From: Cellulomonas phragmiteti
GTDB lineage: Bacteria > Actinomycetota > Actinomycetes > Actinomycetales > Cellulomonadaceae
Direction: 5' to 3'
NCBI RefSeq assembly: GCF_016862775.1
Contig: NZ_BONP01000002.1
Span: forward strand, 186,001-250,000
DNA length: 64,000 nt
Positions 51,207 to 60,036 of the stretch are shown here, piece after piece. Position 1 is the first letter of the stretch. Every line of letters begins with the position of its first letter. Both the position numbers and the translations under genes were made by a program. The notes beneath the pieces were generated by a model. The model made no database searches, was not told the DNA's origin, and was given only the letters and a program-made list of their open reading frames with translations.

Positions 51207-52895
51207 ATGTCGGACAACCCGTTCAGCGGCTGGATCCAGGAGTCGGACTACGCCCAGTCGCGCCGGCTGAGCGCACTGACCGACGACGTCAGCCGCCTGC
51301 GCTCGTCGTTGTCGTACCAGAACGCCACCGCGGCGGCCATGCGCAGCGACCTCGCGTCCCTGCGCGGGTCCATCGAGACGCGGCTCGTGCGGCTCACCGC
51401 CGCGTTCGACGCGTTCGTCGAGCTCAGCTCGCTGCGCGACCAGCTGTCCCTCGTCGCCGGGCCCGCGCTCGTGCGGCAGGCGACCCGCGCGCGGCTCGTC
51501 GCCCTGGGCACCGCCCCCGCCGGCGGCGGGCCCGTGCTCGACGTCGTCGGCGCGCCTCCCGCCCCCGGCTACTGGCTCGCCGACGCGCTCGGCGCCCTGG
51601 GCCCCGACGACGACGGCGCCGCCGACCGCGCCGCCGCGATCGACCAGCCCCGCACCGCCACGTTCCTCACCGTCGCGGGCGCCGCGAGCGGACGCGCCGA
51701 CCTGGTGGCCCGGTGGGCGGGCGACGCGCTCGGCACCCTCGACCCCGCGCACCCCGTGACCCGCGCGCAGCGCGCCGTGTGGATCGCCGCCGCGGAGGGC
51801 CGCCTGGGCGACGACGCCCGCGCGACCCTGCTCGAGCGCCTGCGGGCCGCGGTCGCCGCGCTGCCCGCCGCGACCGTCGAGGAGCAGGTCGCCGCGTGGA
51901 CCACCCACGTGGGCGGGGCCGCACGCCCCGGCACGTCGTCGTCCCGCCCGGCCGAGGCCGTCACCGCCCAGGTGCGCCAGGCCGTCACGTCGCTGGCCGC
52001 GCTGCGCACCCTCGTCGACCGCCCCGACGAGGGTGCGCCCGCCGCCGCGGCCGGGACTCCCGGTGCTGACGAGGCCGCGGACGACGCCGCGGACGACGCC
52101 GCGGACGCGACGATCGACGAGCTGGTCGCGGTCCTGCGCGCGCTCGTCGACGAGGGCGCCGAGGAGGAGCGCGAGCTCATGACGCGCGTCGCCGAGCTCG
52201 AGGCCGTCGTCACCGGCAAGGACGCACCCGGCCCGTCCTGGAACACCCCCGTCGGCGACCTGCTGACCCTGCTGCGCGAGGACGCGCTGGGCCGGCACGA
52301 CGCGACGGGCGCCGCCGCCCGCGACGCGTGCACGCCGTGGCTCCTCGCGCTGGCCGACACCTACCTGGCCGACTCCGACCTCGCCGCCCCCGACCACGTC
52401 GAGGCGAGCGCGATGGGCGTGGTGCTGCGCGCCCGCGCGACCGGCACCGTCGAGGGCCTCGACGCGGCGCTGGAACGCGCCCGCACCCCGCAGCGGCCAC
52501 GCACCGCGCGCGACACCTGGACCACCGTGGCCGCGGCCGGCGGCGCCGTGCTCCTGGGGGTCGCCGCCGCCGTCGACGGCTCGGACCTGCGGTGGGTCTA
52601 CGGGATCGTCGCCGTGGCGCTGGCGATCACCGCGGTGACCGGGATCGCCCGCCAGCTGCAGCGCAGCCGGGAGGAGACCACACGAGCCGCGCGCAGCGTC
52701 GAGTTCGTCGAGCGGGAGGCCGCACGCCTGCAGACCCAGGTCACCGAGGCCGCGCGCATCGTCGAGGCGCTGCGCGAGGACGCGCGCGAGCACCACGCGC
52801 ACGTCGTCGCCGCCTGCGGCCGGCCCGCCACCGGCACGTGGGTCGACACCCCTGCCGACCCGCCGGCGGTCACCGACGCGCCCGTCGACGCGTAG
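51207..52895 (+). CDS. Uncharacterised coiled-coil membrane protein, 562 aa
   Basis: I do not recognise a family. ATG 51207 follows GGAGGAG. The N-terminal 90 residues are helical with heptad-like spacing (DDVSRLRSSLSYQNATAAAM, then LRGSIETRLVRLTAAFDAFV). A large Ala/Asp-rich middle part includes three copies of ADDAA-like repeats near 290. Two adjacent hydrophobic segments (about 433-472) are followed by a C-terminal coiled coil with SREETTRAARSVEFVEREAA. This resembles a membrane-embedded scaffold with cytosolic helical ends. It is divergent from the cold-shock operon. Confidence 0.7.
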   Translation: MSDNPFSGWIQESDYAQSRRLSALTDDVSRLRSSLSYQNATAAAMRSDLASLRGSIETRLVRLTAAFDAFVELSSLRDQLSLVAGPALVRQATRARLVALGTAPAGGGPVLDVVGAPPAPGYWLADALGALGPDDDGAADRAAAIDQPRTATFLTVAGAASGRADLVARWAGDALGTLDPAHPVTRAQRAVWIAAAEGRLGDDARATLLERLRAAVAALPAATVEEQVAAWTTHVGGAARPGTSSSRPAEAVTAQVRQAVTSLAALRTLVDRPDEGAPAAAAGTPGADEAADDAADDAADATIDELVAVLRALVDEGAEEERELMTRVAELEAVVTGKDAPGPSWNTPVGDLLTLLREDALGRHDATGAAARDACTPWLLALADTYLADSDLAAPDHVEASAMGVVLRARATGTVEGLDAALERARTPQRPRTARDTWTTVAAAGGAVLLGVAAAVDGSDLRWVYGIVAVALAITAVTGIARQLQRSREETTRAARSVEFVEREAARLQTQVTEAARIVEALREDAREHHAHVVAACGRPATGTWVDTPADPPAVTDAPVDA

Positions 52896-52924
52896 CCGTC
52901 GGCAGGCGGTGGTAGACCGGGCCC

Positions 52925-53263
52925 ATGGACGACGCACGGGCGCGTGAGCTGCTGCTGGCGCTGCGCGCCGACGCCCTGGGGCGCCTGACGGGCCTGGGGG
53001 ACGCCCACCGGGACGTCGTGGACGCCGCACGCGGGGCCAACGTCGACGACGAGCACGACCCCGAGGGCGCGACCATCGCGTTCGAGCGCGCCCAGCTCGA
53101 GGCGCTCGCCGCCGGGGCGCACCAGCGGCTCACCGAGGTCGACGCGGCCCTGGCGCGCCTCGCCGCCGGCACCTACGGCACCTGCGCCGTGGGCGGCGAG
53201 CCCCTCGACGACGCCCGGCTCGAGGCCCGGCCCACCGCGACCACCTGCGTCGCGCACTCCTGA
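52925..53263 (+). CDS. TraR/DksA-family protein with incomplete zinc finger
   Basis: A protein of 112 aa. A helical N-terminus (ARARELLLALRADALGRLTG) and ATIAFERAQLEALAAGAHQR lead to the zinc-finger region GTYGTCAVGGEPLDDARLEARP ending TTCVAH, here quoted in parts. In the family the motif is CxxC-x17-CxxC; here the second and fourth Cys are Gly and His. DksA/TraR proteins bind RNA polymerase through its secondary channel and need the finger for stability. The gene follows the coiled-coil gene on the same strand after 29 bp. Confidence 0.82.
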   Translation: MDDARARELLLALRADALGRLTGLGDAHRDVVDAARGANVDDEHDPEGATIAFERAQLEALAAGAHQRLTEVDAALARLAAGTYGTCAVGGEPLDDARLEARPTATTCVAHS

Positions 53264-53271
53264 CCCGGGCG

Positions 53272-54531
53272 TCAGCCGGCGTCCTGCGCCAGCCGGTCCA
53301 GGGCGAGCGCCGCGAGCACGGCCGCGCTCGTCGCCAGCGCCTCGTCCGCGAAGCGTGCGCGCGGCGAGTGGTTGTACGGCGCCGTCGCCGGGTCGTGCCC
53401 CTCGGGCGTCGCGCCGACGAACACGAAGACGCCGGGCACCTCCTCCAGGACGTAGGAGAAGTCCTCGGCACCCGGCACGGGCACCTCGGCCTCGACCCAC
53501 GACCCCTCGCCGTACAGCGCGTGCGTGAGGCGCCGCGCGCGGGCGACCTCCGCGGCGTCGTTGACGGTCACCGGGTAGCCGCGCGTGTACTCCACCGTCG
53601 CCGTGAGCCCGTGCGCGGCGGCCACGTGCTCGCACAGCCGCGCGATGCGCTCGGGCACCGCCGCGTGCGTGGCCGGGCTGAACGTGCGCACCGTCGCCTC
53701 CAGGTGGGCGACGTCCGGGATGATGTTGTCCTTGGTGCCCGCGGCGACGCGGCCCACGGTGACCACCACGGGGTCGAACACGTCGAACTGCCGCGTCACC
53801 ATCGCCTGCAGCGCCAGCACCATCTCCGCGGCCACCGGCACCGGGTCCGCCGCGAGATACGGCTTGGACCCGTGCCCGCCGCGCCCCTCGACCGTGACGC
53901 GCACCGTGTCCGACGCCGCCATGAGCGTGCCCGCCCGGGACGCCACGGCGCCCGCGGGCAGCGTCGAGGACATCACGTGCACCCCGTACGCCCCCACCAC
54001 GCGCGAGCCCGCCGCGTCGAGCACGCCCTCCTCGATCATGAGGCGCGCGCCGTGGTACCCCTCCTCGCCCGGCTGGAACATGAGGACGACGGACCCGGCG
54101 ATGCTGTCGCGCCGCGCCGCGAGCAGCCGCGCCGCGCCCACCAGCCCCGCGACGTGCAGGTCGTGGCCGCACGCGTGCATGACGCCCTCGTGCTCCGACG
54201 TGAACGGCTCCCCCGTCTGCTCCGTGACGGGCAGCGCGTCCATGTCGCCGCGCAGCAGCACCGCGGGGCCCGGGTGCGCGCCGCGCAGGACCGCCGTGAC
54301 GGACGACAGGCCCTGGCCCGTCGACACCTCCAGGTCCAGGTCCGCGAGCGCGTCGAGCACGAGCTGCTGGGTGAGCGGCAGGTCGAGGCCGCGTTCGGGG
54401 ACGCGGTGCAGCGCGTGGCGCAGCTCCGCCGTGCGCGGCAGATCGGCCGTCGCGTCGTCCCGCAGGGACGTCAGCACACCCTCGTCCAGCACCGTGACCT
54501 GCCTCTGCTCCCGGATCCCGTCCTGCCCCAT
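53272..54531 (-). CDS. M20-family metal-dependent amidohydrolase
   Basis: A protein of 419 aa. Metal ligands appear in order: VMHACGHDLHVAGLVGA, LMFQPGEEGYHGARLMIEEG, a His in VVGAYGVHVMSS, and a C-terminal His in APYNHSPRARFADEAL. The dimerisation domain contains GRGGHGSKPYLAADP. It resembles amidohydrolases that cleave N-acyl or peptide bonds (N-acetyl-amino acid or hippurate type); the substrate is open. ATG 54531. It is convergent with the TraR-like gene. Confidence 0.92.
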   Translation of the reverse strand: MGQDGIREQRQVTVLDEGVLTSLRDDATADLPRTAELRHALHRVPERGLDLPLTQQLVLDALADLDLEVSTGQGLSSVTAVLRGAHPGPAVLLRGDMDALPVTEQTGEPFTSEHEGVMHACGHDLHVAGLVGAARLLAARRDSIAGSVVLMFQPGEEGYHGARLMIEEGVLDAAGSRVVGAYGVHVMSSTLPAGAVASRAGTLMAASDTVRVTVEGRGGHGSKPYLAADPVPVAAEMVLALQAMVTRQFDVFDPVVVTVGRVAAGTKDNIIPDVAHLEATVRTFSPATHAAVPERIARLCEHVAAAHGLTATVEYTRGYPVTVNDAAEVARARRLTHALYGEGSWVEAEVPVPGAEDFSYVLEEVPGVFVFVGATPEGHDPATAPYNHSPRARFADEALATSAAVLAALALDRLAQDAG

Positions 54532-54673
54532 GCCGCCACCCTGCCACAGCCGCCCGCCGCACCCGTCCGTGGCGGGCGCCTCGTGCCGGGTGCGGGCATC
54601 CGGGTGACGTCCACGCGCGGGCTGTCCCCCGGACGCCGAGGCCGAGGTCCACGGCCGGCGCGCACCGGCTCCC

Positions 54674-54679
54674 TACCCT
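54674..54679 (+). promoter_or_regulatory. -10 box for leaderless mRNA of the Pro/Ala-rich protein
   Basis: TACCCT lies 6 nt upstream of the GTG at 54686. Confidence 0.35.
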
Positions 54680-54685
54680 GGGCCG

Positions 54686-55816
54686 GTGCCCCCGAGCCCC
54701 GACGCCGCAGCCCCCGGCGGTCCGCCGCCCGGGCGCGGACCGCAGCCCGGACTGCAGCCCGCGCCCGCACGGGTGCCCACGTGGGCACCGGTCCGGTCCA
54801 CGGCACCCCCGCCGCGTCCGGCACCCCCGCCGCGTCCGGCACCCGCGCCGCCGGCGACCGCACGCATCGACGTCGCCCCGGGCTGGGGCAGCGCGTGGGC
54901 GTCGACGCCGACCGCCGTCGTCCCGGCGGCGGCGCCCACCGACGACCGCACGGACGCCCGCGCCGGCGCCCCCGGGGACGACGACGGCCCCGGCCGCGGC
55001 GCCCCGCGCGGGCCCGCGGGCACCGGTCGCCGCCGTCCGTCGCTGCCGCCCGTGCGCGTCGCGGCCGCGGGCGCCGCGCTCGTCGTGTCCGTCGCGGTCG
55101 CGGCCGTGTCGTTCGCCATGACCGGGCGGCCCGACGGCGCCGCGGGCGCGACACCGGCACCGACCGGGCCCGTCGTCGCGCAGGCCTCGGCGTCCCTCAC
55201 GCGGGAGATCAGCCGCCTGCAGGTGGACCTGGCGGTCGCCCGCGCCACCTGGGCGGGCGCCCCGGACGACGCACCTGCCCGCACGGACCTCGAGCTCGCG
55301 GTCGCCGCGGCGCAGGCGTGGCTCGACGCGTACACGAGCCCGACGACCCGGCAGGACGAGGACCGGCTGCTGCGCGAGGTCACCGCCCACCGCGAGGTGC
55401 TCGCGACGCTCGTCGCGCAGGTCGGCGCGCTCGCGCCCGCGACACCCGCCCCGACTCCCGCCACGACTCCCCCCGCAGTGCCCACCGCTCCCGCAGCCGC
55501 GCCCGCCGCCCCACCTGCTGCCACCACCCGACCGGCACCCCGACCCGCGGCGACGCGGGCGGCCCCGCGCTCCCCGGCCGCACCGGCGCGGCCCGCGGCG
55601 ACCGCCGCCGCGACACCCGCCCCCGACCCCGCGGCGACGCCGGCGCCCGGCACGGCCCCCGTCCCGGCACCCGGGGCGACACCCGGCACGACACCGGGCA
55701 CGGCCCCGACCGCGGCACCGCCGACCCCCGGCACCGGCGCGACGCCGGTGGACCCCGCGCCCGACCCGGCGCCCTCTGCCCCGACCGTGAACGCGCCGCC
55801 GCCCGACGCCCCCTGA
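54686..55816 (+). CDS. Pro/Ala-rich single-pass membrane protein
   Basis: A protein of 376 aa from GTG 54686. The N-terminal 120 residues are low-complexity Pro/Ala/Gly with several PPPRP-type repeats. One membrane helix is at about 125-145 (VRVAAAGAALVVSVAVAAVS). A helical segment of about 80 residues follows (REISRLQVDLAVARATWAGA and DEDRLLREVTAHREVLATLV), and the C-terminal 130 residues are again Pro/Ala/Thr-rich and probably wall-spanning. No family recognised. The low complexity makes database matches unreliable, but the helical core between the tails has normal codon use, which supports a real gene. Confidence 0.65.
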   Translation: MPPSPDAAAPGGPPPGRGPQPGLQPAPARVPTWAPVRSTAPPPRPAPPPRPAPAPPATARIDVAPGWGSAWASTPTAVVPAAAPTDDRTDARAGAPGDDDGPGRGAPRGPAGTGRRRPSLPPVRVAAAGAALVVSVAVAAVSFAMTGRPDGAAGATPAPTGPVVAQASASLTREISRLQVDLAVARATWAGAPDDAPARTDLELAVAAAQAWLDAYTSPTTRQDEDRLLREVTAHREVLATLVAQVGALAPATPAPTPATTPPAVPTAPAAAPAAPPAATTRPAPRPAATRAAPRSPAAPARPAATAAATPAPDPAATPAPGTAPVPAPGATPGTTPGTAPTAAPPTPGTGATPVDPAPDPAPSAPTVNAPPPDAP

Positions 55817-55885
55817 ACCGCCCACGACACCGGCACCGCGCCCCCCGCAGCACCGGGTCACGGGCGTGCCGGCACCGGCCCCACG

Positions 55886-55891
55886 TATCGT
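55886..55891 (+). promoter_or_regulatory. -10 box for leaderless mRNA of the XPB-associated protein
   Basis: TATCGT lies 7 nt upstream of ATG 55899. Confidence 0.35.
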
Positions 55892-55898
55892 GGTGCGG

Positions 55899-58280
55899 AT
55901 GGCCACGTTCACCGGGTACCTGCGCGCACGCAGCGACGACGAGCTCGTCGCGCTGCTCGTGCGCCGACCCGACCTGGCCACCCCGCACCCGGCGACGCTC
56001 GCCTCGCTCGCGGCGCGCGCGACCAGCCGCTCGAGCCTCGACCGGGCCCTGACCTGGGTCGACGCGCTGGTGCTGCAGGTCCTCGAGGCCGTCGTCGTGC
56101 TCACCCCGGGCGGCGGCGCACCGACGCCGCAGGACGTGGCCGACGCGATCGGCGCCGGCCCCGCCGACGCGGCGCACGTGGCCCGCGCGGTCGACGACGC
56201 CGTCGCGCTGGCGCTGCTGTGGCCGGACGACGACGGTGCGCTGCACGTCTCCCCCGGTCTCGTCGACGCGCTCGGCGCGAACGTCGCCGGCCTGGCCCCC
56301 GGCACGGCGGACGTCCGCGACCCGGCGGAGGGCGCCGACGGCACGGACGCCCCGAGCCGCCCCGGACCGGGCCCCGACCCGCTCGCCGACCTCGCCGACG
56401 CCCCACCCGGCGCGGCGTCCGTGCTCGAGGCCCTGCAGTGGGGCCCGCCGGTCGGGCGCACGCCCCCACCGGGCACGGCCGCCGCCGACGCCGTCACGTG
56501 GCTGCTCGCCCACGGCCTGCTGGACCGCGGCGACGGACGCCACGTCCTGCTGCCCCGGCACGTCGCGCTCGCGCTGCGCGGCGGGCGCACCCACCGCGCA
56601 CCGGCCCTCGCCCCCACCCCCGAGAACGCACCCGTGCGCGACCCGCAGATCGTCGCGGCGGAGTCCGCACGCGCCGCCGAGCAGACCGTCCGCCTCGTGC
56701 GCCAGCTGCTGACCCGCTGGGAGCAGTCCCCGCCCGGGGTGCTGCGCGCCGGCGGCCTGGGGGCGCGGGACCTGCGCCGGACCGCGCAGGCGCTCGACGT
56801 CGACGACGCGCACACCGCCTGGCTGGTGGAGACCGCCGCGTCCGCGGGGCTGCTCGCCGACGACGGCGAGGAGAGCCCGTCGTTCGTCCCGACCCTCGAG
56901 GCCGACGTGTGGGCCGCGCAGGACGTCCCCCCGCGCTGGGCGGCGCTCGCACGCGCCTGGCTGGCGTCGGCGCGCACGCCGTGGCTCGTCGGCGGGCGCG
57001 ACGAGCGCGGTGCGCTGCGGGCGGCACTGGACCCCGAGCTGACGCGCCCGTGGGTGCCGCGGCTGCGGCGCGCGGTGCTCGACGTGCTCGCGTCCGCGCC
57101 GCCCGGGGCCGCCCTGACGGCCGACGACGTGCACGCCGCGCTGCGGTGGCGCTCACCGCGCTCGGTGCCGCCGCTGGCCGCGGTCGAGGCCGTGCTCGGC
57201 GACGCGACCCGCCTGGGCGTGCTGGGGGCCGGCGCGCTCGCGTCCGCGGGCCGGGCGCTGGTGGCCGACGAGGACGCGGGCGCGGCCCTCGCGGCGGACC
57301 TGCCCGCACCCGTCGACGAGGTCCTGCTGCAGGGGGACCTCACGGGCGTCGTCCCGGGCCGGCCGGGCGAGGACCTCGAGGACCTGCTGGAGCTGGCGGC
57401 GGTCGTCGAGTCCCGCGGCGGCGCCGTGACCGTGCGGTTCACCGCCGAGTCGGTGCTGCGCGCCCTCGACGCCGGCACCACCGCCGACGACCTGCTCGCG
57501 CGCCTCGGCACCGCCGCCCGCGGCCGCGTGCCGCAGCCGCTGGAGTACCTCGTGCGGGACGTCGCGCGCCGGCACGGCCGCGTGCGGGCCGGTGCCGCGG
57601 CGTCGTACGTGCGCGCGGACGACCCCGCGCTGCTGGCCGGGCTGGCCGACGACCCCCGGCTGGCCGGGCTGCGGCTGCGGCTGCTGGCACCGACGGTGCT
57701 CGTGGCCGACGCGTCCCCGCGCGAGCTGCTCGACGCGCTGCGCGCCCGCGGTCTGGCCCCCGTCGCGGAGGACGCCCGCGGCGCGGTCGTGCACGCCGTC
57801 GCCCCCGAGCGGCGGGTCCGCGCGCGCGGCGCCCGCACGTCCCCGGTGCGCGAGCGCGACCCGGCGGACCGCGCCGCGTCCGTCGTCGCGACGCTGCGCC
57901 GCGGCGCACCGACGGACGCCCCGATCCTCGCGGCCGCCGTCCCCACCGCCGCCGTCGCCCCTGCGACCCCGGACCTCGAGACCCCCGCCCCCGCACCCCG
58001 ACGCCCGCGCGCGGCGGAGACCGGCACGGCCCCGCGCGGGGGCGGCGGAACATCCGACCCGGCCGACGTGTTGGTCGTGCTGCGGGAGGCGGCACAGGCA
58101 CGGGTGTCCGTGTGGGTCGAGATCGTGGGGGCCGACGGGTCGTCCACGCGGCGGCTCGTGCGCCCCCTGAAGGTCGAGGGCGGCCGGCTGCGGGCGCTCG
58201 ACCCGCGGCGCGAGGCCGAGCTGACCGTCGCCGTCCACCGCATCGCCGGCGTCGCCCCCGCCGACCCACCCGCCCCGTGA
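55899..58280 (+). CDS. XPB-associated helicase-like protein (XPB/Ssl2 N-terminal family)
   Basis: A protein of 793 aa. The N-terminal signature FTGYLRARSDDELVALLVRR and PHPATLASLAARATSRSSLD is typical of the actinobacterial partner of XPB (as in Rv0862c next to ercc3, from memory). Repeats of winged-helix-like segments follow (ARDLRRTAQALDVDDAHTAW; AALTADDVHAALRWRSPRSV). The region around 455-600 has VDEVLLQGDLTGVVPGRPGE and RDVARRHGRVRAGAAASYVR. No Walker A motif is present, so it is unlikely to be an ATPase by itself. It probably supports the helicase encoded next; ATG 55899, leaderless. Confidence 0.85.
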   Translation: MATFTGYLRARSDDELVALLVRRPDLATPHPATLASLAARATSRSSLDRALTWVDALVLQVLEAVVVLTPGGGAPTPQDVADAIGAGPADAAHVARAVDDAVALALLWPDDDGALHVSPGLVDALGANVAGLAPGTADVRDPAEGADGTDAPSRPGPGPDPLADLADAPPGAASVLEALQWGPPVGRTPPPGTAAADAVTWLLAHGLLDRGDGRHVLLPRHVALALRGGRTHRAPALAPTPENAPVRDPQIVAAESARAAEQTVRLVRQLLTRWEQSPPGVLRAGGLGARDLRRTAQALDVDDAHTAWLVETAASAGLLADDGEESPSFVPTLEADVWAAQDVPPRWAALARAWLASARTPWLVGGRDERGALRAALDPELTRPWVPRLRRAVLDVLASAPPGAALTADDVHAALRWRSPRSVPPLAAVEAVLGDATRLGVLGAGALASAGRALVADEDAGAALAADLPAPVDEVLLQGDLTGVVPGRPGEDLEDLLELAAVVESRGGAVTVRFTAESVLRALDAGTTADDLLARLGTAARGRVPQPLEYLVRDVARRHGRVRAGAAASYVRADDPALLAGLADDPRLAGLRLRLLAPTVLVADASPRELLDALRARGLAPVAEDARGAVVHAVAPERRVRARGARTSPVRERDPADRAASVVATLRRGAPTDAPILAAAVPTAAVAPATPDLETPAPAPRRPRAAETGTAPRGGGGTSDPADVLVVLREAAQARVSVWVEIVGADGSSTRRLVRPLKVEGGRLRALDPRREAELTVAVHRIAGVAPADPPAP

Positions 58281-58353
58281 ACCCCGGACGACCGGGCGCC
58301 ACCACCCCCGGCAGCCCGACCCCGCGAGACCACCGACCCCAGGGAGAACCCGA

Positions 58354-60000
58354 GTGCCCGACGGCCCGCTGATCGTCCAGTCCGACAAGACCCTCCTGCT
58401 GGAGGTCGACCACGACCAGGCCGACGCGTGCCGCCGCGCCATCGCCCCCTTCGCCGAGCTCGAGCGCGCCCCCGAGCACGTCCACACCTACCGGCTGACG
58501 CCGCTGGGCCTGTGGAACGCACGCGCCGCCGGGCACGACGCCGAGCAGGTCGTCGACACCCTCCTGGAGTTCAGCCGCTACCCGGTGCCGCACGCGCTGC
58601 TCGTCGACGTCGCCGAGACCATGTCCCGGTACGGGCGGCTGCAGCTGGTCCAGGACCCCGTGCACGGGCTCGTCCTGCACGCCCTCGACCCCGCGGTGCT
58701 GGCCGAGGTGACGCGCTCCAAGCGCACCGCCGGGCTGCTGGGCGCGCGCATCGACGACACCGACGTGCTGGTGCACCCGTCCGAGCGCGGCCACCTCAAG
58801 CAGGTGCTCGTCAAGCTCGGCTGGCCGGCGGAGGACCTCGCGGGGTACGTCAACGGCGAGGCCCACCAGATCGACCTGCAGCAGGACGGCTGGTCGCTGC
58901 GGCCCTACCAGCAGCAGGCCGTCGACGGGTTCTTCCACGGCGGGTCCGGGGTCGTGGTGCTGCCCTGCGGCGCGGGCAAGACGCTCGTCGGCGCCGGTGC
59001 GATGGCGCGGTCGTCGACGACGACGCTGATCCTGGTGACCAACACCGTGTCCGCGCGGCAGTGGCGCGACGAGCTCGTCAAGCGCACGTCGCTCACGGAG
59101 GACGAGATCGGGGAGTACTCCGGCACCCGCAAGGAGGTCCGGCCCGTCACCATCGCGACCTACCAGGTGCTGACGACCAAGCGGAAGGGCGTGTACACGC
59201 ACCTCGAGCTGCTCGACGCCCGCGACTGGGGCCTCATCGTGTACGACGAGGTCCACCTGCTGCCCGCGCCGATCTTCCGCATGACCGCCGACCTGCAGGC
59301 GCGCCGCCGCCTGGGCCTGACGGCGACCCTCGTGCGCGAGGACGGCCGCGAGGACGAGGTGTTCTCCCTCATCGGCCCCAAGCGGTTCGACGCGCCGTGG
59401 AAGGACATCGAGTCCCAGGGGTACATCGCGCCCGCCGAGTGCGTCGAGGTGCGCCTGACGCTGCCCGACCACGAGCGCATGACGTACGCCACCGCCGAGC
59501 CGGAGGACCGCTACCGCCTGGCCGCGACCGCCGCGGGCAAGAACCGCGTGGTGGACGCGCTGGTCGCCAAGCACGCCGGGGAGCAGACCCTGGTCATCGG
59601 CCAGTACCTCGACCAGCTGCACGACCTCGCCGAGCACCTGGGCTCGGACCTCATCACGGGCGAGACCACGGTGCGCGAGCGGCAGCGCCTGTTCGAGGCG
59701 TTCCGCACGGGGGAGATCACGACGCTCGTCGTGTCGAAGGTCGCGAACTTCTCGATCGACCTGCCCGAGGCGTCCGTGGCCATCCAGGTCTCCGGGTCCT
59801 TCGGGTCCCGGCAGGAGGAGGCGCAGCGGCTGGGACGCATCATGCGCCCCAAGGCCGACGGCAAGACGGCGCACTTCTACACGGTCGTCGCCCGCGACAC
59901 CGTCGACCAGGAGTTCGCCGCCCACCGGCAGCGGTTCCTGGCGGAGCAGGGGTACGCCTACATGATCGTGGACGCGGAGGACCTGGGCGTCGCCCGGTGA
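58354..60000 (+). CDS. XPB/ERCC3-type DNA helicase
   Basis: A protein of 548 aa from GTG 58354. An N-terminal DNA-damage-recognition-like domain (1-170) precedes the two RecA domains. Motifs: Walker A LPCGAGKTLVGAGAM, motif Ia LILVTNTVSARQW, motif II LIVYDEVHLLPAP, motif III LGLTATLVREDGRED, motif V-VI ISGSFGSRQEEAQRLGRIMR-like region (here QVSGSFGSRQEEAQRLGRI). It unwinds DNA 3'-5' and acts in repair or transcription in eukaryotes and archaea; in actinobacteria it is a conserved but poorly understood repair helicase. It lies 73 bp after its partner gene. Confidence 0.95.
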   Translation: MPDGPLIVQSDKTLLLEVDHDQADACRRAIAPFAELERAPEHVHTYRLTPLGLWNARAAGHDAEQVVDTLLEFSRYPVPHALLVDVAETMSRYGRLQLVQDPVHGLVLHALDPAVLAEVTRSKRTAGLLGARIDDTDVLVHPSERGHLKQVLVKLGWPAEDLAGYVNGEAHQIDLQQDGWSLRPYQQQAVDGFFHGGSGVVVLPCGAGKTLVGAGAMARSSTTTLILVTNTVSARQWRDELVKRTSLTEDEIGEYSGTRKEVRPVTIATYQVLTTKRKGVYTHLELLDARDWGLIVYDEVHLLPAPIFRMTADLQARRRLGLTATLVREDGREDEVFSLIGPKRFDAPWKDIESQGYIAPAECVEVRLTLPDHERMTYATAEPEDRYRLAATAAGKNRVVDALVAKHAGEQTLVIGQYLDQLHDLAEHLGSDLITGETTVRERQRLFEAFRTGEITTLVVSKVANFSIDLPEASVAIQVSGSFGSRQEEAQRLGRIMRPKADGKTAHFYTVVARDTVDQEFAAHRQRFLAEQGYAYMIVDAEDLGVAR

Positions 60001-60036
60001 ACGCCTCTCCGCGCAGGTACGACACACTAGGGATCG

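Noticed and set aside
54686..55816. Adhesin or wall-teichoic protein assignment from Pro/Ala repeats
   Set aside because: Low-complexity Pro/Ala regions match many unrelated proteins; only the membrane helix and helical core are informative.
52598..58522. 1974-codon minus-strand frame
   Set aside because: The translation is low-complexity Arg/Ser/Gly throughout and lies opposite genes with clear domains (coiled-coil protein, XPB partner); a GC-rich artefact.
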